Assembly (NCBI RefSeq): GCF_001434895.1 | Contig: NZ_AZEE01000027.1 | Coordinates: 155,173-219,172, forward strand | Reading direction: 5' to 3' | Length of the DNA stretch: 64,000 bases | DNA from: Secundilactobacillus odoratitofui DSM 19909 = JCM 15043 | GTDB taxonomy: Bacteria; Bacillota; Bacilli; Lactobacillales; Lactobacillaceae | Part shown: positions 33,652 through 44,400 of the stretch, one piece after another | Layout: each line of letters opens with the position of its first letter | Numbering within the stretch: the first letter of the stretch is position 1 | Position numbers and translations under genes: made by a program | The notes under the pieces: generated by a model | The model's database searches: none | Told to the model about the DNA's origin: nothing | The model's input: the letters and a program-made list of their open reading frames with translations, nothing else

Positions 33652-33799
33652 CGGGAAGGGTGGTGACCCGCAATGGGGGCGGTCCGAGCCAAAAGGCGGT
33701 CTTGTACCTCGCAGATGAACCGTGTCAAAGATCATGCACGTTTCAACTGCGTCCCCGGCTGGTTTCCAGTCGTTTCACTGCAGGTCACCACCCTTCCCG
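33652..33799. repeat. Structured intergenic element, copy 2
   Basis: Within the 520-base gap before the phosphoketolase gene, a 148-base element is bounded by a perfect 17-bp inverted repeat (33652-33668 with 33783-33799). It is GC-rich compared with its AT-rich flanks. It contains GAGCCAAAAGGCGGTCT, nearly the same as part of the minus strand of copy 1 (6491-6682), and shares the GGGTGGT motif in its outer arm. Inner small hairpins include CGTG with CACG around 33721-33740. No protein is supported. A repeated mobile or RNA element is likely. Confidence 0.55.
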
Positions 33800-34001
33800 T
33801 CCGCACTACGGCTGATATTGAATATAACACCGTTCTTACTCTACTAACGATTAACTATCAAACATTAAAACAGATCGAATCCTAACGCCATCGAAGATAC
33901 TGAACCTATTTTATAATAGGCACTGTATCCAGTGACAAGTTAATCACTTCAATCAATCTCCGTTACTAATCATTTATGTTACCGTAAGCCTACCGCACGC
34001 A

Positions 34002-34039
34002 AAAAAACGACCACACCATTTCTGATGTGGTCGTTTTTT
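34002..34039 (-). terminator. Intrinsic terminator of the phosphoketolase gene
   Basis: A 17-bp stem with one mismatch (34002-34018 with 34023-34039), a four-base loop and T6. Confidence 0.93.
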
Positions 34040-34067
34040 AAATGTTCATGCTAACGAATGAAGAAAA

Positions 34068-36527
34068 TTACTTCTTCAATGGTGTCCATGCCCACTTAGT
34101 GAACTCTTCGATATCGCGACCTTCGTCACGAGTGATCTTAAAGTGCTTAGCTAAGATGTCATCCATCTTCTTGTCAAAGGCTGCGGCTGCATCAGCATCC
34201 ACAACACCCTTAGCAACCAAGGTGTTAACAGCGTCCTTAGCTTGGTGGAAACGGTCTAATTCTGAGTAGACACGCATATCGTAAGCAGTGGTGATATCAC
34301 CATCTTCACGATAACCGTGAACACGAAGACCTAAGTGTTGACGTTCGTAGAAGAATGATTCGATCAAATCTTCGTAACCGTGGAAACCAAAGACAACTGG
34401 AGTGCCTGATTCGCCAAAGAATGAAGTGAATTCGTCATCAGTCAAAGCACGGTCATCGTTCAATGGGCCGTTCTTCTTTTGTAGGCGTTCCAATTCAACA
34501 ACGTTGACGTAACGCATCTTAACAGCTGGGAAGGCTTCGTTTACTAAGTGTAAAGCAGCCAAAGTTTCGATGGTTGGTTCAACACCGGCACTGGCAAACA
34601 CGATGTCAGCATCTGCACCTTCAGCAACAGTAGATGCCCAGTCGATAGTCTTCAAACCTGTGTTAGCAAGTTCGTCGGCTTCGTCGATTGAGAACCATTG
34701 TTGACGAGGTTGCTTAGAAGCAACAATGTGGTTAACCTTTTGACGGTCGTTAAATGCCCGGTTGAAGACAGCTAACAAGGTGTTAGCATCTGCTGGTAGG
34801 TATTGACGGATGAAGTCAGACTTCTTTTCTGACAAGTGAGTCAACATACCAGGATCTTGGTGGGTATAACCGTTGTGGTCTTGTTGGAATACAGTTGAAG
34901 TTGAGATCAAGTTCAATGATGGGTAATCGTTACGCCATGGTTGATCTGCAGCTTGACGGATCCACTTGAAGTGTTGCGTCGTCATTGAGTCAACAACACG
35001 CAAGAATGATTCGTATGAAGCGAAGATACCATAACGACCAGTTAAGGTGTAACCTTCAAGCCAACCTTCAGCTTGGTGTTCAGATAATTGAGCATCCAAG
35101 ATACGGCCTTCTGGTGCTTCGTATTGGTCGTTAGGTTCCTTAACTTGTTCCATCCATTGACGGTTAGTGATCTTGAACATATCCCAGAGACGGTTTGACA
35201 TTGTTTCGTCAGGGCCGAATACACGGAATGTGTTAGGGTTCTTTGTGGCAACGCCAGCAAAGAAGCTTGACAATACGTTCATATCCATGTTGCGGTTACC
35301 ATCAGGTAATTGCGTCCCACGGTTTGATTCGTTAATGTCGTTAGCAAGTGACTTCCAGTCTGGTAAGTCAAGCATAGCTGGCTTTTCGCCACGTGCACGA
35401 CCACCATTAGCAACTGGGTTAGCTGCCATACGCTTGTCACCCTTAGGTGCAAAGTCAGCAACTTCGGCCTTCAATGAACCATCAGTGTTAAATAATTCTT
35501 CTGGCTTGTATGAGTTCATCCAAGCTTCGAATTCTGGTAATTCAGCAAGGTTCTTTTGGCTCAAACCAAGTGGCACTTGGTGCGCACGGAATGAGTTTTC
35601 GATTGGTTCGCCGGCTGGGTTGTGAGTAGGACCGCCCCAACCCTTTGGTAAACGAGCAATAACAACTGGCCATGGTGCAATTTCGCCGTCAGCGTACTTG
35701 CCGTTTTCGCGAGCATCTTTTTGGATTTGCTTGATGTCAGCAATTGCTTGATCAAACAACTTAGCTGCCTTTTCGTGGTATGCCATGTAATCATGGATAT
35801 CATCGTTTTCAAGGAAGCGTGGTGACCAACCTAAACCTTCGAAGAACTTAGTGATTTCTTCATCACTCATCCGACTGAAGATAGTTGGGTTAGAAATCTT
35901 GAAACCGTTCAAGTCTAAGATAGGAAGAACTGCACCGTCGTTCTTAGGGTTCAAGAACTTGATTGAGTTCCAAGCAGTCATAGCTGGACCAGTTTCAACT
36001 TCACCATCACCAACAACCGTAAATGCGATTTGGTCTGGGTTGTCTAAGACAGCACCAGTAGCATGTGATAGTGAGTAACCAAGTTCGCCACCTTCGTGGA
36101 GAGAACCTGGTGTTTGCGCAGTCATGTGAGAACCAATCCCACCTGGGAATGAGAAGCGCTTGTATAAACGTGACATACCTTCGAGATCTTGAGTGATTTC
36201 TGGATATGCATCAGTGTAAGTACCGTCCAAGTAAGAGTTAGTAACCATTACTTGGCCACCGTGACCTGGGCCACCGATATAGAACATGTTCAAGCCGTAC
36301 TTGTTGATCAAACGGTTAGCGTGAGCATACAAGAACGTTTGGCCTGAAATGGTACCCCAGTGTCCGATAGGCTTAACTTTAACGTCATCGGCCTTAATTG
36401 GTGTGTTGGTAACTGAGAACAATGGGTTGCTCTTCAGGAAGATCATACCACCTGAAAGATAGGTTGTAGCGCGCCACCAGGCGTCAACTTTTTCCAAGTA
36501 TGACTTGGAATCATAATCTACTGCCAT
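34068..36527 (-). CDS. xpkA: Xylulose-5-phosphate/fructose-6-phosphate phosphoketolase
   Basis: An 819-residue thiamine-diphosphate enzyme that splits xylulose-5-phosphate to acetyl phosphate and glyceraldehyde-3-phosphate, the key step of heterolactic fermentation. The N-terminal [19 protein letters not shown] and YIGGPGHGG, the TPP motif [11 protein letters not shown] to NGFKISNPT, and [10 protein letters not shown] in the middle domain are all family-specific. The length is normal. ATG 36527 follows GAAGGAG. Codon use is strongly biased to major codons, unlike the neighbours, which fits a highly expressed glycolytic gene. It has its own promoter (36607-36634) and terminator. Confidence 0.97.
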   Translation of the reverse strand: MAVDYDSKSYLEKVDAWWRATTYLSGGMIFLKSNPLFSVTNTPIKADDVKVKPIGHWGTISGQTFLYAHANRLINKYGLNMFYIGGPGHGGQVMVTNSYLDGTYTDAYPEITQDLEGMSRLYKRFSFPGGIGSHMTAQTPGSLHEGGELGYSLSHATGAVLDNPDQIAFTVVGDGEVETGPAMTAWNSIKFLNPKNDGAVLPILDLNGFKISNPTIFSRMSDEEITKFFEGLGWSPRFLENDDIHDYMAYHEKAAKLFDQAIADIKQIQKDARENGKYADGEIAPWPVVIARLPKGWGGPTHNPAGEPIENSFRAHQVPLGLSQKNLAELPEFEAWMNSYKPEELFNTDGSLKAEVADFAPKGDKRMAANPVANGGRARGEKPAMLDLPDWKSLANDINESNRGTQLPDGNRNMDMNVLSSFFAGVATKNPNTFRVFGPDETMSNRLWDMFKITNRQWMEQVKEPNDQYEAPEGRILDAQLSEHQAEGWLEGYTLTGRYGIFASYESFLRVVDSMTTQHFKWIRQAADQPWRNDYPSLNLISTSTVFQQDHNGYTHQDPGMLTHLSEKKSDFIRQYLPADANTLLAVFNRAFNDRQKVNHIVASKQPRQQWFSIDEADELANTGLKTIDWASTVAEGADADIVFASAGVEPTIETLAALHLVNEAFPAVKMRYVNVVELERLQKKNGPLNDDRALTDDEFTSFFGESGTPVVFGFHGYEDLIESFFYERQHLGLRVHGYREDGDITTAYDMRVYSELDRFHQAKDAVNTLVAKGVVDADAAAAFDKKMDDILAKHFKITRDEGRDIEEFTKWAWTPLKK

Positions 36528-36606
36528 GAATTATTACACTCCTTCATATATAAGTAACAAAATCCAAAATCAACATCAAAAATCAGAGGTTAATTTGTAT
36601 GCTCTT

Positions 36607-36634
36607 ATCATACCAATTTTAAAAATAAAGTCAA
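36607..36634 (-). promoter_or_regulatory. Phosphoketolase promoter
   Basis: On the minus strand, -35 TTGACT (36629-36634) and -10 TATGAT (36607-36612) are 16 bases apart, giving a leader of about 70 bases. No catabolite-control (cre) site was seen nearby. Confidence 0.7.
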
Positions 36635-36709
36635 CTACTTTTATAATTGATACGGTCCAATTTTTAAATAAACCGGTTTCTTCCAAAAACCAGCCACTTT
36701 TGAGCACCC

Positions 36710-36743
36710 AAAAAGGACTAGTAACAGTATGCCCTAGTCCTTT
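36710..36743 (-). terminator. Orphan terminator-like hairpin between divergent genes
   Basis: A perfect 10-bp stem (36712-36721 with 36734-36743) is followed on the minus strand by T5. No minus-strand gene lies upstream of it before the divergent CPBP gene. It may end a short RNA started in 36745-36927, insulate the xpkA promoter, or attenuate. The rest of the 400-base gap (36528-36927) is AT-rich with no supported gene. Confidence 0.5.
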
Positions 36744-36927
36744 CAAGATTACTATAACCTTTACAGTTTTTTCATAATTAAGTTGTGAGCTTGCAACACT
36801 TTGACTCAAGTGCGATAAAAATTAACTCGTTTTAATTGCTCAAACAACGACCCGTTTGTTCGACAGTACCGCCAAATACGGAAAACTGGTATTATAAAAT
36901 CAACTAAACCTTATAGGAGGCGTTCTT

Positions 36928-38436
36928 GTGAGAAAGCACTGGCCCGTATTTTATCTGTTGTCATTATTTTTATTTATCGTTTTTGCCAGCGTTGCACAAA
37001 TCATCGTTAATTTAGTCGGCAACTTGGGCTTCCATCAGTTTGCTCGTTCAGCAGCCGGGAAAACTTGGGGATCACTTTTTGCCGAAATTATTGCGTTACT
37101 AATTTGGTGGTTATTTAACCGCTATTATCTTAAAGGTAAAATTGGGTGGCATGGCGAAGCTCGCGACTGGCTACTATTACTACCAGTCATTGTGATTTTA
37201 ATTGGTGATTCATTTTTAGGTACCAACTTCAATTTTGCTCCCAGTAACATGATCTACGCAGTGTTATTCGGCTTAGCAGTTGGTGCCTGTGAAGAATATC
37301 TGTTCCGTGGTATTCTCGTCAGTTATTTGTTGCAGCATTTCCGTTTGAGTGCATTACTGACCGCATGTTTGAGTGGCGTTGGCTTTGGCCTGATCCATCT
37401 GATTAATGGGTTCAGCAGTGGCAACTGGACAAACACCTTTGCCCAAGCGTTAATGGCGATTGGTGTCGGCTTCTTTCTCGCCGCAGTCTACTTGCTAACC
37501 AATAACCTATGGCTGCCAATTATTTTTCATGCCGTGGTCGATGCGTTTGATCAACTGGCCTTTGGCACCCTCAGTAATTCTGCGGGCACTAGTATGATCA
37601 ACGCCATCGTATATTTCATTGTTCTCGGTGGACTTGGATTCTGGCTGTTAAATCGTGGTCCAGTTGTAATGGCCCAATCAGTTGACTTCAGTAGTCCCCG
37701 TCAACAATCGCAACGCGACATCACTTTTTCTGAACCAACGACTGCTGTACCGGTAAATCCACTCAAATCAGTACTCGCTGTGGCCTTGATTCTGATTGAA
37801 TTCATCCTTGGAAGTACCATCGTTCACCCTGGTCAAAGTCAGCTTGTCAAAACGACGATTGTGTTTCTACTTGGACTCTTGGTAATGCTAGGTGCCATCT
37901 GGCTCTATCACGAGGTTCTCTCGGCTAACTGGCGGGCTTATCGTCGTCACTTCTGGCGTAACGTTGCCATGGACTTTGGCTTTATGATTGGGGTCTACAT
38001 CCTGCTTGCCATCGTTCGACTCGGCCTAAAATTAATCACTGGCAGTCACACCGCTCTGGGTGTCACTGACATGCTTAGTTTTCAATCAGTCGGTAGCGCA
38101 AGTCTGACCTTGATTTCTAGTTCCGTCGTCATCATGGCGCCCTTTACTGAAGAAATTATCTTTAGACACGTCCTGTTTTATCAATGGCGGTCAAAAAAAT
38201 GGCTAGCCGTCATCATGTTCTTTGTGTCATCCATTGCCTTTGGCCTGGTCCACTGGAATAACTTTCAGGGTGATATCATGCAAATGATCCCTTATATGTT
38301 TATTGGCGCCTTTTTCGCGACAATCTACTATTTCACGCGCAATATTTGGCAAAACATCATCACCCACTTTATGTTTAATTTTCTTCAGTTTGGCGCAGCA
38401 ATTTTCTTACTCATTGTGGCGATTATTCAACGTTAG
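36928..38436 (+). CDS. Tandem CPBP (CAAX/Abi-like) intramembrane protease-family protein
   Basis: A 502-residue membrane protein with two CPBP domains. The first has the EExxFR-type motif ACEEYLFRG (Glu 122-123), with His in GLIHLING and IIFHAVVDAF. The second has TEEIIFRH (about residues 407-414), with His in GLVHWN and IITHFMFNF. About 12-14 helices are visible. Family members are usually single domains of about 220 residues, so this is a fusion or internal duplication. The start is GTG 36928, with AGGAGG seven bases upstream. In lactobacilli such proteins are linked to bacteriocin self-immunity or protein processing. No bacteriocin gene was found nearby. Confidence 0.85.
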   Translation: MRKHWPVFYLLSLFLFIVFASVAQIIVNLVGNLGFHQFARSAAGKTWGSLFAEIIALLIWWLFNRYYLKGKIGWHGEARDWLLLLPVIVILIGDSFLGTNFNFAPSNMIYAVLFGLAVGACEEYLFRGILVSYLLQHFRLSALLTACLSGVGFGLIHLINGFSSGNWTNTFAQALMAIGVGFFLAAVYLLTNNLWLPIIFHAVVDAFDQLAFGTLSNSAGTSMINAIVYFIVLGGLGFWLLNRGPVVMAQSVDFSSPRQQSQRDITFSEPTTAVPVNPLKSVLAVALILIEFILGSTIVHPGQSQLVKTTIVFLLGLLVMLGAIWLYHEVLSANWRAYRRHFWRNVAMDFGFMIGVYILLAIVRLGLKLITGSHTALGVTDMLSFQSVGSASLTLISSSVVIMAPFTEEIIFRHVLFYQWRSKKWLAVIMFFVSSIAFGLVHWNNFQGDIMQMIPYMFIGAFFATIYYFTRNIWQNIITHFMFNFLQFGAAIFLLIVAIIQR

Positions 38437-38448
38437 CAATGTCAAAAT

Positions 38449-38492
38449 AAAATGGTCTGAATTCCCTACTTTCGAATTCAGACCATTTTTTA
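38449..38492. terminator. Bidirectional terminator between CPBP and PepSY genes
   Basis: A perfect 16-bp stem (38449-38464 with 38474-38489) with T run on plus and TTTTATTTT on minus. Confidence 0.9.
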
Positions 38493-38546
38493 ATTTTTTG
38501 AGCAATCATATCCGTAGTTACTTAAATTAAGCCTTGAACACCTAAC

Positions 38547-39149
38547 TTAATCATCGACTTCAGTTGTTAGCACTTTACCAGTTTGAGCGTTCAGCTTTAC
38601 TTCAGTCTCTTGTCCATGTTGCTCAAACTGAATTTTCCAGACTGTTTGACCATTTTCTTGATCCAATTTAGCCTCAGTAGCGCCAGTCACTTCAGCAGAT
38701 TGCTGCGCAATTTTAACCGCACGACTTAGACTAATAAAATTGGTTAACTTCAAGGCTTCTTGTCTGGCGACCCCATCGGCTTCATCAGCATCAAGTTGTT
38801 CACTGTGTTTATTGATAACTGAACTAGTCATCGCGTTTAACGTCAATTGATGTTCCCGCTGGTCGTCGACACCCTCAACCTCATATTGAAATTGATTGCC
38901 AACTTTTTCCAATGAAATACTCGTAATATCGGTCTGCGCAAACGTCTTTTGATAAGTGGTTATGGCTTCGTTCACGGTTACCTTTACCTGTAAGATATCG
39001 CTGGTCGTTGCTTGCTTCGCCTCAGATGACTGAGACTGACTGCTACTAGCCGATTGGCTGCTTGTCCCCGAATCTTTGGTTGTCTGTTTGGCTGAACAAC
39101 CTGCTAATACCAACGCCAATAATACTGCTGTAAGGACTTTGATTTTCAT
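38547..39149 (-). CDS. PepSY-domain lipoprotein
   Basis: A 200-residue lipoprotein. ATG 39149 (MKIKVLTAVL) follows AAAGGAG, and longer frames include the ribosome site. The signal peptide ends in the lipobox LVLAGC, followed by a Ser/Gln-rich linker (SSQSASSSQSQSSEAKQ). Two PepSY domains follow, the second ending TVWKIQFEQHGQETEVKLNA with QTGKVLTTEVDD. PepSY domains are thought to modulate proteases or act as cell-surface sensors. It is probably anchored on the outer face of the membrane. No partner gene is obvious. Confidence 0.88.
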   Translation of the reverse strand: MKIKVLTAVLLALVLAGCSAKQTTKDSGTSSQSASSSQSQSSEAKQATTSDILQVKVTVNEAITTYQKTFAQTDITSISLEKVGNQFQYEVEGVDDQREHQLTLNAMTSSVINKHSEQLDADEADGVARQEALKLTNFISLSRAVKIAQQSAEVTGATEAKLDQENGQTVWKIQFEQHGQETEVKLNAQTGKVLTTEVDD

Positions 39150-39306
39150 TTGGTAATCTCCTTTCCCCATCAAGGGGTCATCAAATGTGATCCAGTCTTA
39201 CTAATCTCCTTATACCTCCTATTTTACAGAAATTCAGTTTTGCAGACAACGATTGGCATCTTACCAATTACGATCAACAGCAAAATACTCCCAAATTCGG
39301 CCAAAT

Positions 39307-39337
39307 TAAAACGCCCATAGCCACAGCCATGGACGTT
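39307..39337 (-). terminator. Intrinsic terminator of the HesB-like gene
   Basis: A stem of AACG..GCC type (39310-39322 with 39326-39337) is followed on the minus strand by TTTT. Confidence 0.7.
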
Positions 39338-39356
39338 CACCGATTAAGATTGTTTG

Positions 39357-39674
39357 TTAAAGTTCGCCGTTCTCCTGCCACTCATATTGCAGTACGTTGG
39401 CGTCTTTTTCTTGGTCGTAATCAACTTTTAAATCATACCCTTTAAAGAACCAGTTATCACCCTGTTCGATGTAGTAGGTAACACCGTCCTTCTTCAAATT
39501 TACCCCGACTTGGTGTGGATCAAGCACTCGAGCCAGCCCCAACGAAAAGCCCTGGTGAACTTTAGTTTTGCCATAAAGCTTGCCGTAAAAACGAATTGCG
39601 GCAGTCTGATTGCCACCTACTGCCATTTCGTCCTCGAACCACTGACTCGCTGCATCCGTAATCATTAATTTCAT
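39357..39674 (-). CDS. HesB/YneR-family protein without cysteines
   Basis: A 105-residue protein of the HesB/YneR (Fe-S_biosyn fold) family: MKLMITDAASQWFEDEM at the start, AAIRFYGKLYGKTKVHQGFS in the middle, and GYDLKVDYDQEKDANVLQYE near the end. It contains no cysteine, so it cannot carry an iron-sulfur cluster like IscA/SufA; this is usual for the Firmicutes YneR subgroup, whose role is unknown. ATG 39674 has AGGAGG nine bases upstream. It is monocistronic. Confidence 0.82.
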   Translation of the reverse strand: MKLMITDAASQWFEDEMAVGGNQTAAIRFYGKLYGKTKVHQGFSLGLARVLDPHQVGVNLKKDGVTYYIEQGDNWFFKGYDLKVDYDQEKDANVLQYEWQENGEL

Positions 39675-39826
39675 TATTAAGGCCTCCTGAGCACCTAATC
39701 TAAAGGGATTATCAACACTTAAAGGGTATCATGAATACAATCAATTGTCCACAATTTAAACATACACAATCGTCACACGAATCAAGCATCAATAACAAAA
39801 TAATTAGTTTTCTAACCATTTTGCCA

Positions 39827-40034
39827 TTTACTTTTCATTTTCACTCTGATATAGTTTCATTAACCTAATTGATCAGGCCCAGTTTAGTTGGACCATTTCA
39901 TTGACCACCCGTGCTTAGAACCACGAGGCGCTTTGTTTTGACTCATTTTGAGCTTGGTCGTTAGGATAATCTTAAGAAAGGCAATTGAAGCATTACATAA
40001 ATCACATTAATTTTTAAGAAATGGAAGTGTACAT
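39827..40034 (+). promoter_or_regulatory. Promoters and long leader of the MHS-family transporter gene
   Basis: Two promoters are possible. One has -35 TTTACT (39827-39832) and -10 TATAGT (39850-39855) with 17-base spacing, and would give a leader of about 175 bases. The other has -35 TTGACT (39938-39943) and -10 TAGGAT (39962-39967) with 18-base spacing. The long leader includes a small hairpin (CGTG with CACG around 39910-39925). I could not match it to a known riboswitch. Confidence 0.45.
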
Positions 40035-41348
40035 ATGGAAAATACCACATCAACTTTAACCGCGAGTAAGACAATCGAACGTGACCCGATTAAAACTGTT
40101 ATCTTAGCTTCAATGATTGGTACTGCAATTGAATTCTTCGACTTTTACGCTTATGGTACCGCAGCCGCCACTTATTTCCCCAAGGTTTTCTTCCCAGAGG
40201 TTACACCCACCATTGCCATGATTTTAAGTTTGTTAACCTTCGGGGTAGCTTTCGTTGCCCGACCACTTGGCTCACTGATTTTCGGTCACTTTGGTGATAA
40301 ATTAGGTCGAAAACGCTCACTGGTTGTTTCTTTATTATTAATGGGTGTTTCAACGGTCTTGATTGGTGTCTTACCAGGCTATGCAGCCTTAGGAATGGGT
40401 TCAATCGTCTTACTTTGTCTTTGCCGTTTCATTCAAGGTATCGGCCTTGGCGGTGAATGGTCAGGTGCCGTTTTAGTCGCAACTGAAAACGCGCCAAAGA
40501 ACAAGCGTGCTTTGTTCGGCGCCTTCCCAGAACTTGGCGCACCAATTGGTTTCTTCCTTTGTAACGGACTTTACTACATACTTGAATCATCTTTCACACC
40601 AGCCCAAATGGCTAGTTTCGGCTGGCGGATTCCTTTCTTAGCCTCAGCTGTACTCGTTGTGGTTGGCCTCTGGGTTCGCCGTCGGATGCAAGAAACACCA
40701 CTTTTCCGCATGGCACAACAGAACGAAAAAACCACTAAAGCACCTTTAGTAGAAGTTTTCCGCAAGAGCTGGCGTCAAGTGCTCCAAGGCACATTAACCA
40801 TGGCTGTTTCTTACACGTTCTTCTTCCTACTCTCAACTTGGTCACTTAGCTACGCCACAACCGCATTAGGTTTCTCAAACAAGGAATGGTTGCTCTTATT
40901 GATGGGCTCCATCATCATCTTTGGTGGTATGATTCTTTATTCGTCCATCATGGCTGATAAATACGGTCGTCGTAAAGTATTGATGACCGGTACTGGCTTA
41001 ATCGTTTTATTTGCCCTCATCTTCCCATTCTTTTTGAATGGCCAACATAACGTGGCCGGTAGTTTATTCTTCCTGCTCGCTGGGTTCCTTGCAATGGGCG
41101 TGGTTTACGGTCCGGTTGCAGCACTCCTGCCTGAACTATTCCCAACCAGCACCCGTTACTCTGGCGCTGGCATCGCCTACAACGCAAGTGCTATCATCGG
41201 TGCAGCCTTTGCGCCAACCTTAGCTTCATGGTTAGTTGGTCAATGGGGCATCCACGCAGTTGGTTTCTACCTCGCCATCATGGCGGTCGTTTCCTTCATT
41301 GCTTTAGCAACGACTAAAGAGACTAAAGAAATGGATTATACTAAGTAA
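40035..41348 (+). CDS. MFS transporter, metabolite:H+ symporter (MHS) family
   Basis: A 437-residue, 12-helix importer of the ProP/ShiA/KgtP group. Typical features are the opening IGTAIEFFDFYAYGTAAATY, the helix 2-3 loop FGHFGDKLGRKRSL, and RFIQGIGLGGEWSGAVLVAT in helix 4. The second half shows YSSIMADKYGRRKVLM and LLPELFPTSTRYSGAGIAYN. Possible substrates are organic acids, betaine or proline; sequence does not decide. The start is ATG 40035, with GGAAGTG upstream. Codon use is biased towards major codons, suggesting good expression. It has a long, possibly regulated leader. Confidence 0.9.
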   Translation: MENTTSTLTASKTIERDPIKTVILASMIGTAIEFFDFYAYGTAAATYFPKVFFPEVTPTIAMILSLLTFGVAFVARPLGSLIFGHFGDKLGRKRSLVVSLLLMGVSTVLIGVLPGYAALGMGSIVLLCLCRFIQGIGLGGEWSGAVLVATENAPKNKRALFGAFPELGAPIGFFLCNGLYYILESSFTPAQMASFGWRIPFLASAVLVVVGLWVRRRMQETPLFRMAQQNEKTTKAPLVEVFRKSWRQVLQGTLTMAVSYTFFFLLSTWSLSYATTALGFSNKEWLLLLMGSIIIFGGMILYSSIMADKYGRRKVLMTGTGLIVLFALIFPFFLNGQHNVAGSLFFLLAGFLAMGVVYGPVAALLPELFPTSTRYSGAGIAYNASAIIGAAFAPTLASWLVGQWGIHAVGFYLAIMAVVSFIALATTKETKEMDYTK

Positions 41349-41366
41349 CTATTATATAACCTCGCA

Positions 41367-41402
41367 AAAAAGCGTCCTGAACAAAAGTTCAGAACGCTTT
41401 TT
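41367..41402. terminator. Bidirectional terminator between MHS transporter and giant adhesin
   Basis: A 16-bp stem with one mismatch (41367-41382 with 41387-41402), a four-base loop and T runs on both strands. Confidence 0.92.
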
Positions 41403-41441
41403 ATGTTTAGTTAACTAATTGCTAAGCCAAATAAGTTGTCA

Positions 41442-44400
41442 TTAGTCTTCTCGCTTACGCTTCTTACCTAATCCAACAAGACCAAGCATTGATAAACCTA
41501 GCAAGCCAATCAATGAAGCAGTTTCAGTTTGACTTTCACTTGTTTGTGGTAATTTCTTGGCACTAGTCTCATCAACTGACTGTTCAGCAGTTGATTGTAG
41601 CTGCTGGCCATTGCTTGTTGCAGTGGCAGTCTTAAGATAGGCCTTCTCAGATGTTGCCGATTTCAGTGGCGTATTTTCGACTGAAGTCGTGGCCTTTTTA
41701 CCGTTCATCGGCTTACCCATCGGAGTCGTTGCCGGCGTTTCGTCTGGGGTGACGGATTCTCCGACTACTGGCGTTGACGGCGTCACTTCTTGTGCCGCAG
41801 TTGGTTCAGGTTCAGGCGTTGGCGTTTCAACTACTGGATTAGCAGTGTAGTAAACCGTTGCCGTTACAGGTGCTGGGTTCATCTCAGCTAAAGCTGGTAC
41901 TTCAACTTGATCCGGCGTCATACCGGCCACGTTGGCGCTCTTCACTGCAGGGAACGTGCTACCGGTTTCAACAGATGGTGTCCACGCTGTGTATGTGATG
42001 ACGGGCTTGCCATCAGTTGTATAGCTCACGTGAGCAGTTCGAACAAACTTCAGAGTTTGCTTAATGCTTGGTGCGACCGTCTTCCCTGTCGTCTTATCAA
42101 TGAAACGAACCGTTTCGGTCACGATTCGATTTAAGTCAGTGGTCGAGATACCAACTGGGTAAGTCAAGCCATCTGGACCATCGGGATCCATTGGAGTCCC
42201 TTCATCTTTAGGACCAATTGGGTCGTTTGGTGACGCGGGTTCGTTAGGTCCCACCGTATACTCTGGATAATACGTGACCACGTATTTCACAGGTGCTGGC
42301 TGCGTTTCAGTCAGTGCATCAATGCTGGCCGTTTCAGTGACCATGTTTTCAATGTCCGGCGTCACTTGTTTGAAGAATGTGTCCCCGGTATCCTTTGAGG
42401 CCACCCAAGCTGAATACGTCACCTGTGGTGTCCCGTTAACATCGTAACTCACCGAAGCTGATCGACTAAAGCGCAGCGTCTGCTTAGAGGCACTAGCCAC
42501 TTTTTGCCCCGTTACACCATCGACATAGTAAATTGTTCGAGTGGCAGTTGCATTCAGGTTTTGATCTTGAAGACCTTCAGGCACTTCAGGACTACCTGGA
42601 ATAGCAGGCTTAGCCGGTGTTTCACCATCAGCTGGTGTCCCAGGATCAATTGAAGCCGCTGGCGCAACTGGTTGATCTGGGGTCACTGTGTAATCTTGAT
42701 AATAGTACACCGTCAAACTAACTGGTACTGGCCAAGTTTCCGTGACGGCATCAACAGTCGGCATATTGCTCGTGTAACCGTCAATTTCAGGTGATTTAAC
42801 GGCACGAAAAGTATCGCTCTCAACTGGTAACCAATCACTGTAAACGACAGTTCCTTGCCCATTTTTATCAAACGAAACGTTAGCCGTACGGTAGAACTTA
42901 AGCGTTTGCGTTACGGATTCATGGACTGGTTCGCCTGTTTTACTATCAATGTAGTTGATGGTTTCAACTGCCGTAGTCGTTAAGTCCGCTTCCGTCACAC
43001 CGGCAGGATAAACAGGTGTGTGATCATCTGGGGTATGCTTACCATCCGTTGGGACTAATTGATCACCCGGATTCTTCGGTGAAACTGAAGGATCACTCGG
43101 ATCAGTCGGCGTAATTGGTGTCACAGTGACGTTCGTAGGATAGTAGTTCACAGTTAAATGTAATGAGATCGGTGTTTTCACCGTCATTTGATCAACGACT
43201 GGCGTTGTCGTATACATCTGGTCGACATCAGGACTGGTAACGGCATCAAAAGTAACCGGTGTCCATGCATCATAACTAACAGCTGGCTTATGATCGATAA
43301 CTGAATATGACACATGTGCGTTTCGGGTCATGTTCACCGTTACGTTCTTAGTTAACGGTTGACCTGCCGCATCAGTTAGAACATCTCCGGTGACACCATT
43401 CACATAGGTAATCGTCTCAGTGACCTGACGCGTCAAATATTCTGACGTTAACCCTTCTGGTGCATTTGGGACGTTTTCATCACCAGTTACTGAAGGGACT
43501 AACGAATCTCCAGGGTTAAGTGGTCCCTGAACTTGACTTGGATCATCTGGATCGACTGGTGTGCCAGGGGTTACGGTATATTCAGCTGGATAGTAGTACA
43601 CCGTCTCTGATACGTCAGTTGGTACTGTCTCAGTAATTTCACTGTTGCTTTCAGTTGTTGTAAACATTCCATCAACAACCGGTGTATTTAACTCATGATA
43701 AATGTTGCTATCCAGATCTGCTGGTGTCCAGTTATCATAAGTTACTTTAGGTGAACCGTCTTGGTTGTAACTCAAATGACCAACTCTGTTGAAGTAGATC
43801 GTTTGAATACCCGTTTTAGCGACTGAGGTTTGCTTGTCGATACCACTCAAATATTGAATCGTTCGCGTCGAAGTCTGGTTTAAATCAGTGGCAGTCAAGC
43901 CAGTACCATCTGGATTATCCGGTGAAGTCGTGTTTTCAGGATAAAGCGGACTGTTAGGGTCATCCGGATTAATTGGCGTGCCTGGTGTCACAGGTTGATC
44001 TGGCTGTATGGTAATATCGCCGTAGTAGTAGACCGTGGCAGTCACGTCGATTGGGAAAGTTTCCGTCATGGCATCAACCTGTTTCAAATCAGCAAGTTTA
44101 CCATCAATCACTTGTGGCACGGTTACCGATTCAAATTGTTGATCAGCCGTCGTTTTAGGCGTCCACTTGCCGTAAGTGACTGCGGTGCTGCCATCTTGGT
44201 TCCAGACAACGTGGGCATTCCGAACAAAGTGCAACGTGTTACCTGTGGTTGGTGCTTGCAGCGTTGCATTTGTCATGCCATCAACGTAACGAATTGTTTC
44301 AGTAGCAGTTGTATTGAGGTCATCGGCACTGACGCCCGCAGGATAAACTCGTGGATCATTAGGATCAGTTGGTGTAACGTTATTCCCCTCGCCCGCTGGA

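Noticed and set aside
33673-33885. 70-residue frame inside and after structured element copy 2
   Set aside because: No ribosome site, unnatural composition, and it runs through the inverted-repeat arms; not a credible gene.
36576-36809. 77-residue minus-strand frame over the xpkA promoter
   Set aside because: It spans the orphan terminator and promoter and has no ribosome site.
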